Of a stretch of 64,000 bases of DNA, positions 56,626 to 64,000 are shown piece by piece. The position numbers were made by a program, and so were the translations under genes. Under the pieces are notes generated by a model. It saw only the letters and a program-made list of their open reading frames with translations. It was not told where the DNA came from and did not search any database. Location: the NCBI RefSeq assembly GCF_027853915.1, contig NZ_JAQGLA010000009.1, positions 1 to 64,000 on the forward strand. Reading direction: 5' to 3'. How positions within the stretch are numbered: the first letter of the stretch is position 1; every line of letters starts with the position of its first letter. The stretch comes from Saccharopolyspora oryzae. GTDB lineage: Bacteria > Actinomycetota > Actinomycetes > Mycobacteriales > Pseudonocardiaceae.

Positions 56626-56757
56626 TTATCTCGCTGAATGCAACAGCTTTGCCTCGTGCGAAGGTCTTGTCAAGGGCGGCAGTGGCGCTCGGCCCGCTCA
56701 GATCGTTGAACGCGAGTGTCCTGACCTGCGAAAACGCGGATCATGCGTGACAGTAGA

Positions 56758-56769
56758 TTGATATATCAA
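56758..56769. promoter_or_regulatory. Perfect TTGATATATCAA operator
   Basis: This is a perfect 12-bp palindrome containing the TGATATATCA element seen at 38084. It lies 360 nt upstream of the MHS transporter and beyond the end of the aldehyde dehydrogenase operon. Confidence 0.55.
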
Positions 56770-57071
56770 CCCACGATCAGCGGTTCCAGATGTGGTGCCA
56801 AGGGGTTGACGCTGACCCGGTGATTCCGCACGATGTGTGAACCCGGAGGCCGCTCGCGGTCACCTGCACGGGAATAAGCGCGGTTCCGCTGGAAAGCGGG
56901 CGCACCGCATTGGACATTCTGGTCACCGGTGTTCGTTCTGGACGTTCCGGCTCCTGGAGGCGAATTGCTCGCATTGATCGACAATGGGCGCAGTGCGCCG
57001 ATCTTCCCCGCAATCCTGCGCGCTTTCAGCTGCGACCGAGGTGCCCGCGATGATGCGTTGTGAACCGGCGT

Positions 57072-58553
57072 TCAGGCCGCAGGATCGTGCTGCGGGGTGC
57101 CGGTGTTGATCGCGATGATCTTGGGCTCGGTGAGTTGCTGCACCGCTGACTCGACGCCTTCTCTGCCGATGCCGGAACGCTTGAAACCGCCGAAGGGCAT
57201 GGCGTCGATGCGGAAGTCCGATGTGGAGTTGATCAGCACCGCGCCGACGGTCAGGGCGTTGGCGATCGTCATCGCTCGGTCGATGTCCTGGGTGAAGACT
57301 CCTGCTTGCAGACCGGTGTTCACCGCGTTCGCCGCGTCGATGGCGGCGGTCGTGTCGGTGAACGGGTCGAGCAGCACGACGGGGCCGAAGACCTCGTCGG
57401 TCCGGACCCGCGCGTCGGAGGGTGCGCCGGTGAGCACGGCGGGCCGCACGAAGGTACCCCGCCGCTGACCGCCGGTGTGCAGCGTTGCGCCGCCGGTGAC
57501 CGCTTCGTCGATCCAGCGCACCACGCGCTCGGCCGCGTCGGCGTCGATCATCGGTCCGACGTCGGTCGCGGGGTCGCGCTTGCTGCCGACGACCAGGTCC
57601 CGCGCCGCGCTGACGACGCGTTCGAGCACCGCGCGATAGCGGGAAGCGTGCACGAGAACCCGCTGGACCGACAGGCAGTTCTGGCCGGCGACGCCGAAAG
57701 CGCCGTCCACGACGGCGGTCGCGACCCGGTCGGGATCGGCGTCGGAGCAGACGATCAGCGCGTTGTTGCCGCCGAGCTCCATCAGGAGCTTGCGCGCCGG
57801 ACCGGCCTGCGCGATGCGGTCGGCGGTGCGGGGACCACCGGTGAAGGACACCACGTCGATGCGCGGGTGGCGGACGAGCGCCTGCCCGGACGTGCGGCCC
57901 GGAACAGCGGCGATGCGGTCGCCGGGAACACCGTTGCGCAGCAGGAGTTCGACGAGCGCGAGCGCGCTCAGCGGTGTTTGCTCGGCGGGTTTGAGGACCA
58001 CGGCGTTGTCCGCGACGAGGGCGGGGCCGAGCTTGTGGGCGACCAGGTTGAGCGGGTCGTTGAACGGGGTGATCGCGGCGACGATGCCGAGCGGTTCGCG
58101 GGTGTGCCAACCGGTCCAGCCCAGGCCGCGCGGGGTGTTGTCGAAAGGCACTGTTCGACCGCTGAGGCTCGCGGCGGCGTGGGCTGCCAGCTCCAAGGTC
58201 TCGACGGCGCGGGACACCTCCGCGCGGGCTTCGGAGACCGTTTTGCACCCCTCCGCGGCGATGATCGCGGTGAACCTGTCCACCGACCTCGACAGCTCGT
58301 CAGCGGTGCTTTCGAGCGCTCGGCGGCGTTGCCAGAGCGGCCAGCAGCCGGGGCGCCAGTGCTCGGCCAGGTGCGCGACGGCGCGGTCGACCTCCGCGTC
58401 GGTGGTGTCCACGACGGACCCGACGGTCGAACCGTCCTCGGGGTCGCGCACCGGCATCCGGCGGTCGCCGTCCTGCCAGCTGCCCGCCCAGAAGCCTCCG
58501 GCCGGTGGTGTCCACACCTGGTCTTCGAGGGGTGCCGGTGCGCTGGTGGTCAT
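57072..58553 (-). CDS. NAD(P)-dependent aldehyde dehydrogenase
   Basis: This is a 493-residue aldehyde dehydrogenase. The catalytic cysteine is Cys293 in GVAGQNCLSVQR and the general-base glutamate is Glu259 in LLMELGGNNALIV. ITPFNDPLNLVAHKLGPAL near residue 160 and FGGFKRSGIGREGVE near 465 are standard. It is the last gene of the ABC operon and overlaps dppF by 4 nt. It likely oxidises an aldehyde made by the FAD oxidoreductase at the start of the operon. It resembles the lactaldehyde/phosphonoacetaldehyde group, but the substrate is not established. Confidence 0.9.
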   Translation of the reverse strand: MTTSAPAPLEDQVWTPPAGGFWAGSWQDGDRRMPVRDPEDGSTVGSVVDTTDAEVDRAVAHLAEHWRPGCWPLWQRRRALESTADELSRSVDRFTAIIAAEGCKTVSEARAEVSRAVETLELAAHAAASLSGRTVPFDNTPRGLGWTGWHTREPLGIVAAITPFNDPLNLVAHKLGPALVADNAVVLKPAEQTPLSALALVELLLRNGVPGDRIAAVPGRTSGQALVRHPRIDVVSFTGGPRTADRIAQAGPARKLLMELGGNNALIVCSDADPDRVATAVVDGAFGVAGQNCLSVQRVLVHASRYRAVLERVVSAARDLVVGSKRDPATDVGPMIDADAAERVVRWIDEAVTGGATLHTGGQRRGTFVRPAVLTGAPSDARVRTDEVFGPVVLLDPFTDTTAAIDAANAVNTGLQAGVFTQDIDRAMTIANALTVGAVLINSTSDFRIDAMPFGGFKRSGIGREGVESAVQQLTEPKIIAINTGTPQHDPAA

Positions 58554-59554
58554 CGGGACTCCTCGGTCGCCAGCGTGATCCGCGCTTCGTTCCAGTGGTG
58601 GCAACGCACCTGGTGCCCCGGTGCGATCTCCTGCGGTTGGGGGACTTCCGAGCGGCACCGCTCGGTCGCCAGCGGACATCGCGGGTGGAAGCGGCACCCC
58701 GACGGCGGATGGATCGGCGACGGCGGCTCGCCGGTCGCGGTCACCTCCGGCGGGGCTTGCGCGCAGGCCCCCGCGGAGGCCAGCAAGGTCAACGTGTACG
58801 GGTGGCAGGACCGCTCGAAAAGCACGTCCCGGTCGGCGATTTCGACGATCTGGCCGAGGTACATCACCGCGATGCGGTCGCCGATGAACCGCACCACGCG
58901 CAGGTCGTGCGAGATCATCACCATCGTCAGCTGGTGGTCGCGGCGCAGCCGGTGCAGCAGGTTCAGGATCCGCGCCTGCACCGAGGCGTCGAGCGCTGAG
59001 GTCGGCTCGTCGCAGATCAGCAGCTTGGGTCGCAGCAGCAAAGCGCGGGCGATCACCACGCGCTGCAGCTGCCCACCGGAGCATTCGGCCGGATAGCGGT
59101 CCAGGTAGCCCTGGTCCAGGCCGACCTCGGCCAGCGCCTCGGAGGCCGCCTGCACGCGCTGGTGCTTCCTGCCGATCCCGTGCTGCGCGAAGACGCTGCA
59201 GAGGCTTTCGCCGATGGTCATCCGCGGATCCATGGCGGCGTGCGGGTCCTGGAAGACCAGCTGCGCGGTGCGGGTCAGCCGCTTGCGCTCCGCCCCGCTC
59301 AGGTGGCCGACGTCCACGCCGTCGACGGCGACCCGACCGGACGTGGTGGGCGTCAGGCCGAGGACGACCCGGGCGAGGGTGCTCTTGCCGGAGCCGGATT
59401 CGCCGACCAGTCCCAGCACTTCCCCGTGGCGGACCCGGAGCGTGACGCCGTCGATGGAGTGCACCCGCTCGCGAGGCCGAAAACCGCGCCGCGGCAACGG
59501 GAAGTGCTTGACGGCGTCGTCCAGGACGATGACATCGCGGTCCTCAGCGCTCAT
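58550..59554 (-). CDS. Dpp/Opp-type ABC transporter ATP-binding protein (second)
   Basis: This is a 334-residue ATPase of the DppF/OppF type. Walker A GLVGESGSGKSTLARV is near residue 50, the signature ECSGGQLQRVVIARALLL near 162 and Walker B LLICDEPTSALDASVQ near 180. The C-terminal oligopeptide-transporter extension has the GCRFHPRCPLATERC cysteine cluster near 295. It pairs with the ATPase encoded just upstream; both starts and stops overlap by 4 nt. Confidence 0.92.
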   Translation of the reverse strand: MSAEDRDVIVLDDAVKHFPLPRRGFRPRERVHSIDGVTLRVRHGEVLGLVGESGSGKSTLARVVLGLTPTTSGRVAVDGVDVGHLSGAERKRLTRTAQLVFQDPHAAMDPRMTIGESLCSVFAQHGIGRKHQRVQAASEALAEVGLDQGYLDRYPAECSGGQLQRVVIARALLLRPKLLICDEPTSALDASVQARILNLLHRLRRDHQLTMVMISHDLRVVRFIGDRIAVMYLGQIVEIADRDVLFERSCHPYTLTLLASAGACAQAPPEVTATGEPPSPIHPPSGCRFHPRCPLATERCRSEVPQPQEIAPGHQVRCHHWNEARITLATEESR

Positions 59555-60543
59555 AGCGGTTCCTTCGTCTGCTGCAGCGGAATCCAGCACCGGCTGGTGT
59601 GCCCGGGCGTGCCCGAATCGACGAGCGCCGGTTCGGCGTGCGCGCACTGGTGCTCGATGTGCGCGGACTGCGCGGTCGCGCACCGGTCCCGGAACCGGCA
59701 GCCGACCGTGATCTCCCGCGCCGAACCGGCCTGGCCCGGGATGGCGTAGAGCTCGCCCTGCGCGTTCTGCCGCAGCAGCGAGCACTCGATGAGCGCGCGC
59801 GTGTAGGGGTGTTCCGGTGCGGTGAGGATTTCCTCGGCCGGGCCCTGTTCCACGATGCGCCCGGCGTACATGACCGCGATCCGGTCGGCGATCGCGGACA
59901 CCACGTTGAGGTCGTGCGAGATGAACAGCACCGACATGCCCAGCTCGCGCTTCTTCGCCGCGATGAGCCGGAGGATCTGGGCCTCGACGGTGGCGTCCAG
60001 GGCGGTGGTCGGTTCGTCGGCGATGAGCAGGCTCGGTTGCCCGGCCAGCGCCACCGCGATCATGACGCGCTGCGCGATGCCGCCGGAGAGCTGGTGCGCG
60101 TATGAGCGGGCGCGCCGCTCGGGTTCGGGGATCCCGACGTCCCGGAGCAGTTCGACGGTCGTCCTCCGCGCCGCGGACCGGCTCATGCCGCGGAACCGGC
60201 GCAGCGGTTCGGCGATCTGCGCACCCGCGGTGCAAGTGGGGTCGAGCATCCGCTTGGGCTGCTGGAACAGGACGCCGACCTGCCCGCCCCGGATCGAGTT
60301 CATCTCCTTGTCCGTGGCGCGCAGCAGGTCGTGGCCGCCGAGCGTCATCTCGTCGGCGCCGGCGGTCAGCGGTGCGGGGAGCAGGCGGATGAGCGACATC
60401 GCCGTCATGCTCTTGCCGGAGCCCGACTCGCCGACGACGGCCAGGACCTCGCCCTCGCCGATGCGCAGCGAAACGCCGTCGAGGATCGGCGGGCCGGTGG
60501 GCGAACCGACCGAGAGGTTGGTGACGGTCAGCAGATCGGTCAT
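59551..60543 (-). CDS. Dpp/Opp-type ABC transporter ATP-binding protein (first)
   Basis: This is a 330-residue ATPase of the DppD/OppD type. Walker A AVVGESGSGKSMTAMSL is near residue 36, the signature QLSGGIAQRVMIAVALAG near 153 and Walker B LLIADEPTTALDATVE near 173. The C-terminal cysteine block VGCRFRDRCATAQSAH is near 280. The ATG overlaps the GntR stop and its own stop overlaps the second ATPase, so the regulator is made from the same message. Confidence 0.92.
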   Translation of the reverse strand: MTDLLTVTNLSVGSPTGPPILDGVSLRIGEGEVLAVVGESGSGKSMTAMSLIRLLPAPLTAGADEMTLGGHDLLRATDKEMNSIRGGQVGVLFQQPKRMLDPTCTAGAQIAEPLRRFRGMSRSAARRTTVELLRDVGIPEPERRARSYAHQLSGGIAQRVMIAVALAGQPSLLIADEPTTALDATVEAQILRLIAAKKRELGMSVLFISHDLNVVSAIADRIAVMYAGRIVEQGPAEEILTAPEHPYTRALIECSLLRQNAQGELYAIPGQAGSAREITVGCRFRDRCATAQSAHIEHQCAHAEPALVDSGTPGHTSRCWIPLQQTKEPL

Positions 60544-61247
60544 GCCCGCCTCCCCGGTCCGGGCGGCACCTCGGTGTCGGTGTGGTGCCGCAGGGTGATC
60601 ATCGCTTCCCCGAAGTGCCGGTCCAGGGCCTCCAGCACGGCCGGGCGATCGCCGGCGCTGATCAGCTTGAGCAGCTCCCGGTGTTCGTCGACGAGGTCGG
60701 TGCGCCCCTTGTAGGTGCCCAGCATCAGGTTGAGGCCGAGCCGGGTCTGGTCCGCCAGCGAGCCGTACATCAGCGAGAGGCGTTCGCTGCGCGCGGCGTT
60801 GACGATGTGCTGGTGGAAGCGCAGGTCGGCGGCCGAGACCTGGTGCCAGTCCTCGTTCTCCACGGCCTGCGCCAGCTGCTCCACCGCCTGCTCCAGGTTC
60901 GCGATCAGCGCTGCCGGGGCGCCGTGCGAGGTCAGCCGCTGCAGCGCGGCGCGTTCGAGGGCGGCGCGGGCGAAGTACAGGTCGTCCAGGTCGTCGGCGG
61001 TCAGCACCCGAACGGCGATGCCCTTGTGCGGGGTGCTGATCAGCAGACCTTCCTGCACCAGTCGTTGCAGCCCCTCGCGCACGGGCCCGCGGCTGGTGGC
61101 GAAGCGCGCTGCCAGCTCGCCCTCGTTCAGCTGGGTACCGGGCGGGTAGGCGCCCGCGATGATCCGTTCGCGGATCTGCGACGTGACGACGGCGGCCAGC
61201 GTGCGCTTCGGGACACGCGGCTCGGGCTTGCGTTTCGGCGAGCTCAC
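60540..61247 (-). CDS. GntR-family (FCD) regulator embedded in the ABC operon
   Basis: This is a 235-residue FCD regulator. The winged helix has GELAARFATSRGPVREGLQR near residue 45, and the FCD domain has DLRFHQHIVNAARSERLSLM near 135 and EHRELLKLISAGDRP near 185. The GTG at 61247 has GAGGAG 6 nt upstream, better than an ATG at 61271. It sits between the permease and ATPase genes, 28 nt after dppC and overlapping dppD, so the operon probably controls itself. Confidence 0.88.
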   Translation of the reverse strand: MSSPKRKPEPRVPKRTLAAVVTSQIRERIIAGAYPPGTQLNEGELAARFATSRGPVREGLQRLVQEGLLISTPHKGIAVRVLTADDLDDLYFARAALERAALQRLTSHGAPAALIANLEQAVEQLAQAVENEDWHQVSAADLRFHQHIVNAARSERLSLMYGSLADQTRLGLNLMLGTYKGRTDLVDEHRELLKLISAGDRPAVLEALDRHFGEAMITLRHHTDTEVPPGPGRRA

Positions 61248-61275
61248 GGCTGCTCCTCGATCCAGATGCATCGGC

Positions 61276-62175
61276 TCAACCCCGGCTGCTCCGCCGGGCG
61301 TTGATTCCCTGACCTATCAGTGTGATGCTCAGCGCGGTCGCGAAAATGGCCAAACCGGGGTAGATCACCAGCCACGACGCGCGGGTCAGGTAGGGCTGCC
61401 CGTCGGCGAGCATGGAGCCCCAGTCGGCATCCGGGGGTTGCACGCCGAGACCGAGGAAGGACAGCGCGCCGACGGTGATCAGCTTGTGCCCGAAGCGGGT
61501 CGCGGCGTGGGCGAGCAGCGGGCCGAGCACGTTCGGCAGCACGTGGCGGAACACGATGAACGACTTCGAGCAGCCGAGCGCTCTAGCGGCCTCGACGAAG
61601 TCCCGCGCGGACACCTCCAGGGCCAGCCCGCGGGCGAGCCGGGCGAACGGGGTCCACCCGCTGATCACCAGCGCCAGCACCAGGGTCAGGTAGTTCGCCC
61701 CCAGCACGGACACCAGGAACATCGCGACGATGATCTCGGGGAAGGCCAGCAGCACGTCGCTGAGGCGCATCACGAACTCGTCCAGCGCGCCACCGCGCCG
61801 CGCGCACACGATGCCGATCAACGTGCCGGACAACGCGGAGATGGCCAGCGTGATCGCCGCGATCGACACCGAGAAGCGACCGCCGTCCATCAGCCTGCTC
61901 AGCACGTCGCGGCCGAGCTGGTCGGTGCCGAGCAGGTGCTCGCCACCGGGTGGCGCCAGCCGGGCCGCCAGGTCCTGCGCGGTCGGGTCGTGCGGTGCGA
62001 TCCACGGGGTCAGGGCCAGCACCAGCAGCACGGCGGCGAACACCGCGACGCCGACGCGGAGGCTCACCGGCCAGGTCCGGACGTTCGCCCAACCGCGCCT
62101 GCGGGTGAGCCGCGGGGACGAGGTTTCGGTGCGTTGCGCTTCGGGTGCGCGCAGGTGGTCGTCAAGCAGAGACAT
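61276..62175 (-). CDS. Dpp/Opp-type ABC transporter permease (DppC-like)
   Basis: This is a 299-residue inner-membrane permease with about six helices. The N-terminal OppC domain (VRTWPVSLRVGVAVFAAVLL) precedes the GTDQLGRDVLSRLMDGGRFS block. The EAA loop is EAARALGCSKSFIVFRHVLP near residue 206, which contacts the ATPase. It overlaps the dppB end by 14 nt. Confidence 0.9.
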   Translation of the reverse strand: MSLLDDHLRAPEAQRTETSSPRLTRRRGWANVRTWPVSLRVGVAVFAAVLLVLALTPWIAPHDPTAQDLAARLAPPGGEHLLGTDQLGRDVLSRLMDGGRFSVSIAAITLAISALSGTLIGIVCARRGGALDEFVMRLSDVLLAFPEIIVAMFLVSVLGANYLTLVLALVISGWTPFARLARGLALEVSARDFVEAARALGCSKSFIVFRHVLPNVLGPLLAHAATRFGHKLITVGALSFLGLGVQPPDADWGSMLADGQPYLTRASWLVIYPGLAIFATALSITLIGQGINARRSSRG

Positions 62176-63106
62176 GGGCTGTCCTCACCGTCGGATTGAT
62201 GCACGCGTACACCAGGTCGGTCAGCGTCGTGATGAGCACCGCCAGCCCGACCAGGCTCACGATGCCGGCCTGCAGCGCGGGGACGTCGTTGTTCACCACC
62301 GACTCGTAGAGCAACCGCCCCATGCCAGGGATGGAGAAGATCACCTCGACCACCACGGATCCGCCCAGCAGCCCGGCCAGCCACACCGAGAAGAGCGTGA
62401 TCACCGGCAGCAGCGAGTTGCGCACGCCGTGCCGGAGCATCGTCGTGCCGAATGCCAGCCCGCGGGCCCGGGCCGCGGTGATGTGCGGGGATTCGAGCAC
62501 CTCGATCATCGATGCCCGGGCCACCTGCGTGAAGTAGCTCATCGGCCGGAGGGCGAGGGTGATGCAGGGCAGCACCATCGACTGCGGGCCCTGCCACCCC
62601 GCGGAGGGCAGCAGCCCGAACTGCATCGCCAGGACCAGGATCAGCACCGGTGCCAGCCAGTACTCGGGGATGGCCACGAAGCCCTGCGTCACCGTGGTGA
62701 TCGCGGTGTCGGTCGGCTCGCCGCGCTTGACCGCGGCGAGCGCCCCGAGCGGCAGCGCGACCAGCAGGGCCAGCAGCAGCGACGCGACGGCCAGCACCGC
62801 GGTCACCGCGAGTCCGTGCCCGATCATCTCGATGACGGGGGAGCGGCTGGTGTAGGACAGGCCGAGATCGCCGCGCAGCGCGCTGCTGAGCCAATCCCAG
62901 TACTGCACGAGCAGTGGCCGGTCCAGGCCGTACTGGTGGCGCAGGTTCTCCAGCGCGGCCGGGTCGACGTCGAGGTCGCCGACCCGGGCCCGCAGGATCT
63001 TCCGCACCGGATCCCCCGGTGTGAGGTACGGGATCAGGAAGACCGCGAACGAGACGATCACGAGCGTGCTCATCAGCACGATGAGCCGTTTGACGACGTG
63101 GAACAC
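62162..63106 (-). CDS. Dpp/Opp-type ABC transporter permease (DppB-like)
   Basis: This is a 314-residue permease of the DppB type. An N-terminal helix (LIVLMSTLVIVSFAVFLIPY) precedes the periplasmic part with PGDPVRKILRARVGD. The conserved loop ARARGLAFGTTMLRHGVRNS is near residue 213, and VVVEVIFSIPGMGRLLYESV near 252 is characteristic. The GTG at 63106 has AAAGGGGG 7 nt upstream. No substrate-binding protein gene is within the window; it may lie beyond 64000. Confidence 0.9.
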   Translation of the reverse strand: MFHVVKRLIVLMSTLVIVSFAVFLIPYLTPGDPVRKILRARVGDLDVDPAALENLRHQYGLDRPLLVQYWDWLSSALRGDLGLSYTSRSPVIEMIGHGLAVTAVLAVASLLLALLVALPLGALAAVKRGEPTDTAITTVTQGFVAIPEYWLAPVLILVLAMQFGLLPSAGWQGPQSMVLPCITLALRPMSYFTQVARASMIEVLESPHITAARARGLAFGTTMLRHGVRNSLLPVITLFSVWLAGLLGGSVVVEVIFSIPGMGRLLYESVVNNDVPALQAGIVSLVGLAVLITTLTDLVYACINPTVRTAHVSA

Positions 63107-63139
63107 GGCACGCCCCCTTTCCGCTGCTGGTAGGGGAGT

Positions 63140-64000
63140 TCAGCTGACGCGGTCGAGGAACTTGAAGAGCACACCTGCCGGGGGGAGGAACCACGGCGGG
63201 CCGAAATGTCCTGGCATGGCGCGGAACTTCAGGTCGCGCCACGGGTTGGCGGCCGGTTCGCCGGCGAGGACCTGGGCGAGCACCTTGCCCATGTGGGTGG
63301 CCATCTGCACGCCGTGGCCGCTGTAGCCGACCGAGTAGAACACCCCGTCGCGCTCCCCGGCGTGCACCATCTGGTCGAGGGACATGTCGACCAGCCCGCC
63401 CCAGCAGTAGTCGATGCGGGTACCGGCCAGCTGCGGGAAGACCTCGCGCATCGCGCGCTGCAGGATCCGCCCGCTCTTGCGGTCGGAGTCCTGGTTCGAC
63501 AGGGCGAAGCGGGCTCGTCCGCCGAACAGCAACCGGTTGTCCGGGGTGATCCGGAAGTAGTACGTCAGGTGCTTGCTGTCGGAGGCGACCCGCCGGTTCG
63601 GCAGCAGCTCGTCGACCACCGCCGGGGAGAGCGGTTCGGTGACGACGATGAAGCTGCCGATCGGCACGATCCGCCGCTGCAGCCACGGGGTCAGGTTCCC
63701 GGTGTAACCGCTGGTCCCGACGACGACCTGATCGGCGCGGACCGTGCCGAGCTCGGTGCGCACGTCGTGGGCGTGCTCACCGCGCCGGACCAGCTCGACG
63801 ACGCGGCATTCCTCGTGGATCGACACGCCGTTCGCCGCCGCCGAGCCGGCCAGCCCGGCCGTCAAGCGGCCGACGTGCACGGCCGCGCCGAGCGGATCGA
63901 CCATGCCGCCGTGGTAGTACGGGCTGCCGATCTCGTCCCGGAGCCGGGACGGCGGCACGAGCCGCACGTCCTGCCCGGCCATGGTCCGCATCAGCTCGGC
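63140..64000 (-). CDS. FAD-dependent oxidoreductase, partial (DAO/PuuB-like)
   Basis: The visible 286 C-terminal residues belong to a DadA/gamma-glutamylputrescine oxidase-like (DAO fold) flavoenzyme. SPYYHGGMVDPLGAAVHVGR, VVGTSGYTGNLTPWLQRRIV, WGGLVDMSLDQMVHAG and VFYSVGYSGHGVQMATHMGK are typical. The N-terminal FAD motif lies beyond the window edge. It precedes dppB by 33 nt in the operon. With the aldehyde dehydrogenase at the operon end it suggests amine uptake, oxidation to an aldehyde and then to an acid. Confidence 0.88.
   Translation of the reverse strand, partial: AELMRTMAGQDVRLVPPSRLRDEIGSPYYHGGMVDPLGAAVHVGRLTAGLAGSAAANGVSIHEECRVVELVRRGEHAHDVRTELGTVRADQVVVGTSGYTGNLTPWLQRRIVPIGSFIVVTEPLSPAVVDELLPNRRVASDSKHLTYYFRITPDNRLLFGGRARFALSNQDSDRKSGRILQRAMREVFPQLAGTRIDYCWGGLVDMSLDQMVHAGERDGVFYSVGYSGHGVQMATHMGKVLAQVLAGEPAANPWRDLKFRAMPGHFGPPWFLPPAGVLFKFLDRVS

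Larger units (their letters stand above)
56399..57071. other. Intergenic region with two putative operators
   Basis: These 673 nt lie upstream of the MHS transporter and downstream of the aldehyde dehydrogenase. Short open frames here (for example 56522-56761) lack ribosome sites and recognisable products. The only structure noted is the IclR-like box at 56609-56625 and the palindrome at 56758-56769. Confidence 0.6.

Noticed and set aside
56522-56761. 79-codon plus-strand frame
   Set aside because: It has no ribosome site or recognisable domain and its end runs into the operator-like region.

Overview
The window is about 70% GC, uses GTG starts freely, carries a mycothiol-dependent formaldehyde dehydrogenase and has dense IclR/GntR/TetR/LysR/PucR regulation with MHS-type transporters. 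This points to an actinomycete, most likely a member of the Pseudonocardiales (Saccharopolyspora-like). The family placement is inference. No rRNA, tRNA, CRISPR array or insertion sequence was recognised. The window is a dense catabolic region of about 53 genes.

The main theme is degradation of glycine betaine and folate-linked one-carbon metabolism. It is encoded twice. Module 1 (1-6505) is glyA(end)-soxB-soxD-soxA-soxG-sdaA. Module 2 (32-54 kb) adds a Rieske ferredoxin and reductase, two Rieske oxygenases of the betaine demethylase type, mycothiol-dependent formaldehyde dehydrogenase with an MBL hydrolase, glyA-soxBDAG, dimethylglycine oxidase, fchA-folD-folP, a GntR regulator, sdaA and purU. 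Together they can take betaine to dimethylglycine, sarcosine, glycine, serine and pyruvate. Formaldehyde and methylene-THF would be oxidised to formate. The FolD lacks the cyclohydrolase lysine and sits beside a dedicated cyclohydrolase (FchA). A palindrome close to TGATATATCA recurs in front of the module 2 transcription units and probably marks a shared regulon.

Between the modules: a cupin gene, ppnP with a divergent PucR regulator and an MHS transporter (6.6-10.7 kb); a TetR-controlled MBL/FAH-fold pair (10.9-13.7 kb); a D-galactonate operon dgoK-dgoA-dgoD-transporter with a divergent IclR (14.5-19.4 kb); an undefined sugar or polyol operon (TIM-barrel isomerase, SDR, MFS, with LysR and GntR; 19.6-24.3 kb); and a ureide divergon with two allantoicases, an SDF symporter, a stand-alone AtzF-C/GGCT-like protein and an AbgT-family transporter (24.5-30.5 kb).

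After module 2 there is a long inverted repeat, a structured leader with an internally deleted PheRS-like pseudogene (54.1-54.9 kb), an MHS transporter, and a minus-strand Dpp/Opp-type ABC operon (57-64 kb). That operon has an aldehyde dehydrogenase, an embedded GntR regulator and an FAD amine-oxidase-like gene that runs off the window.
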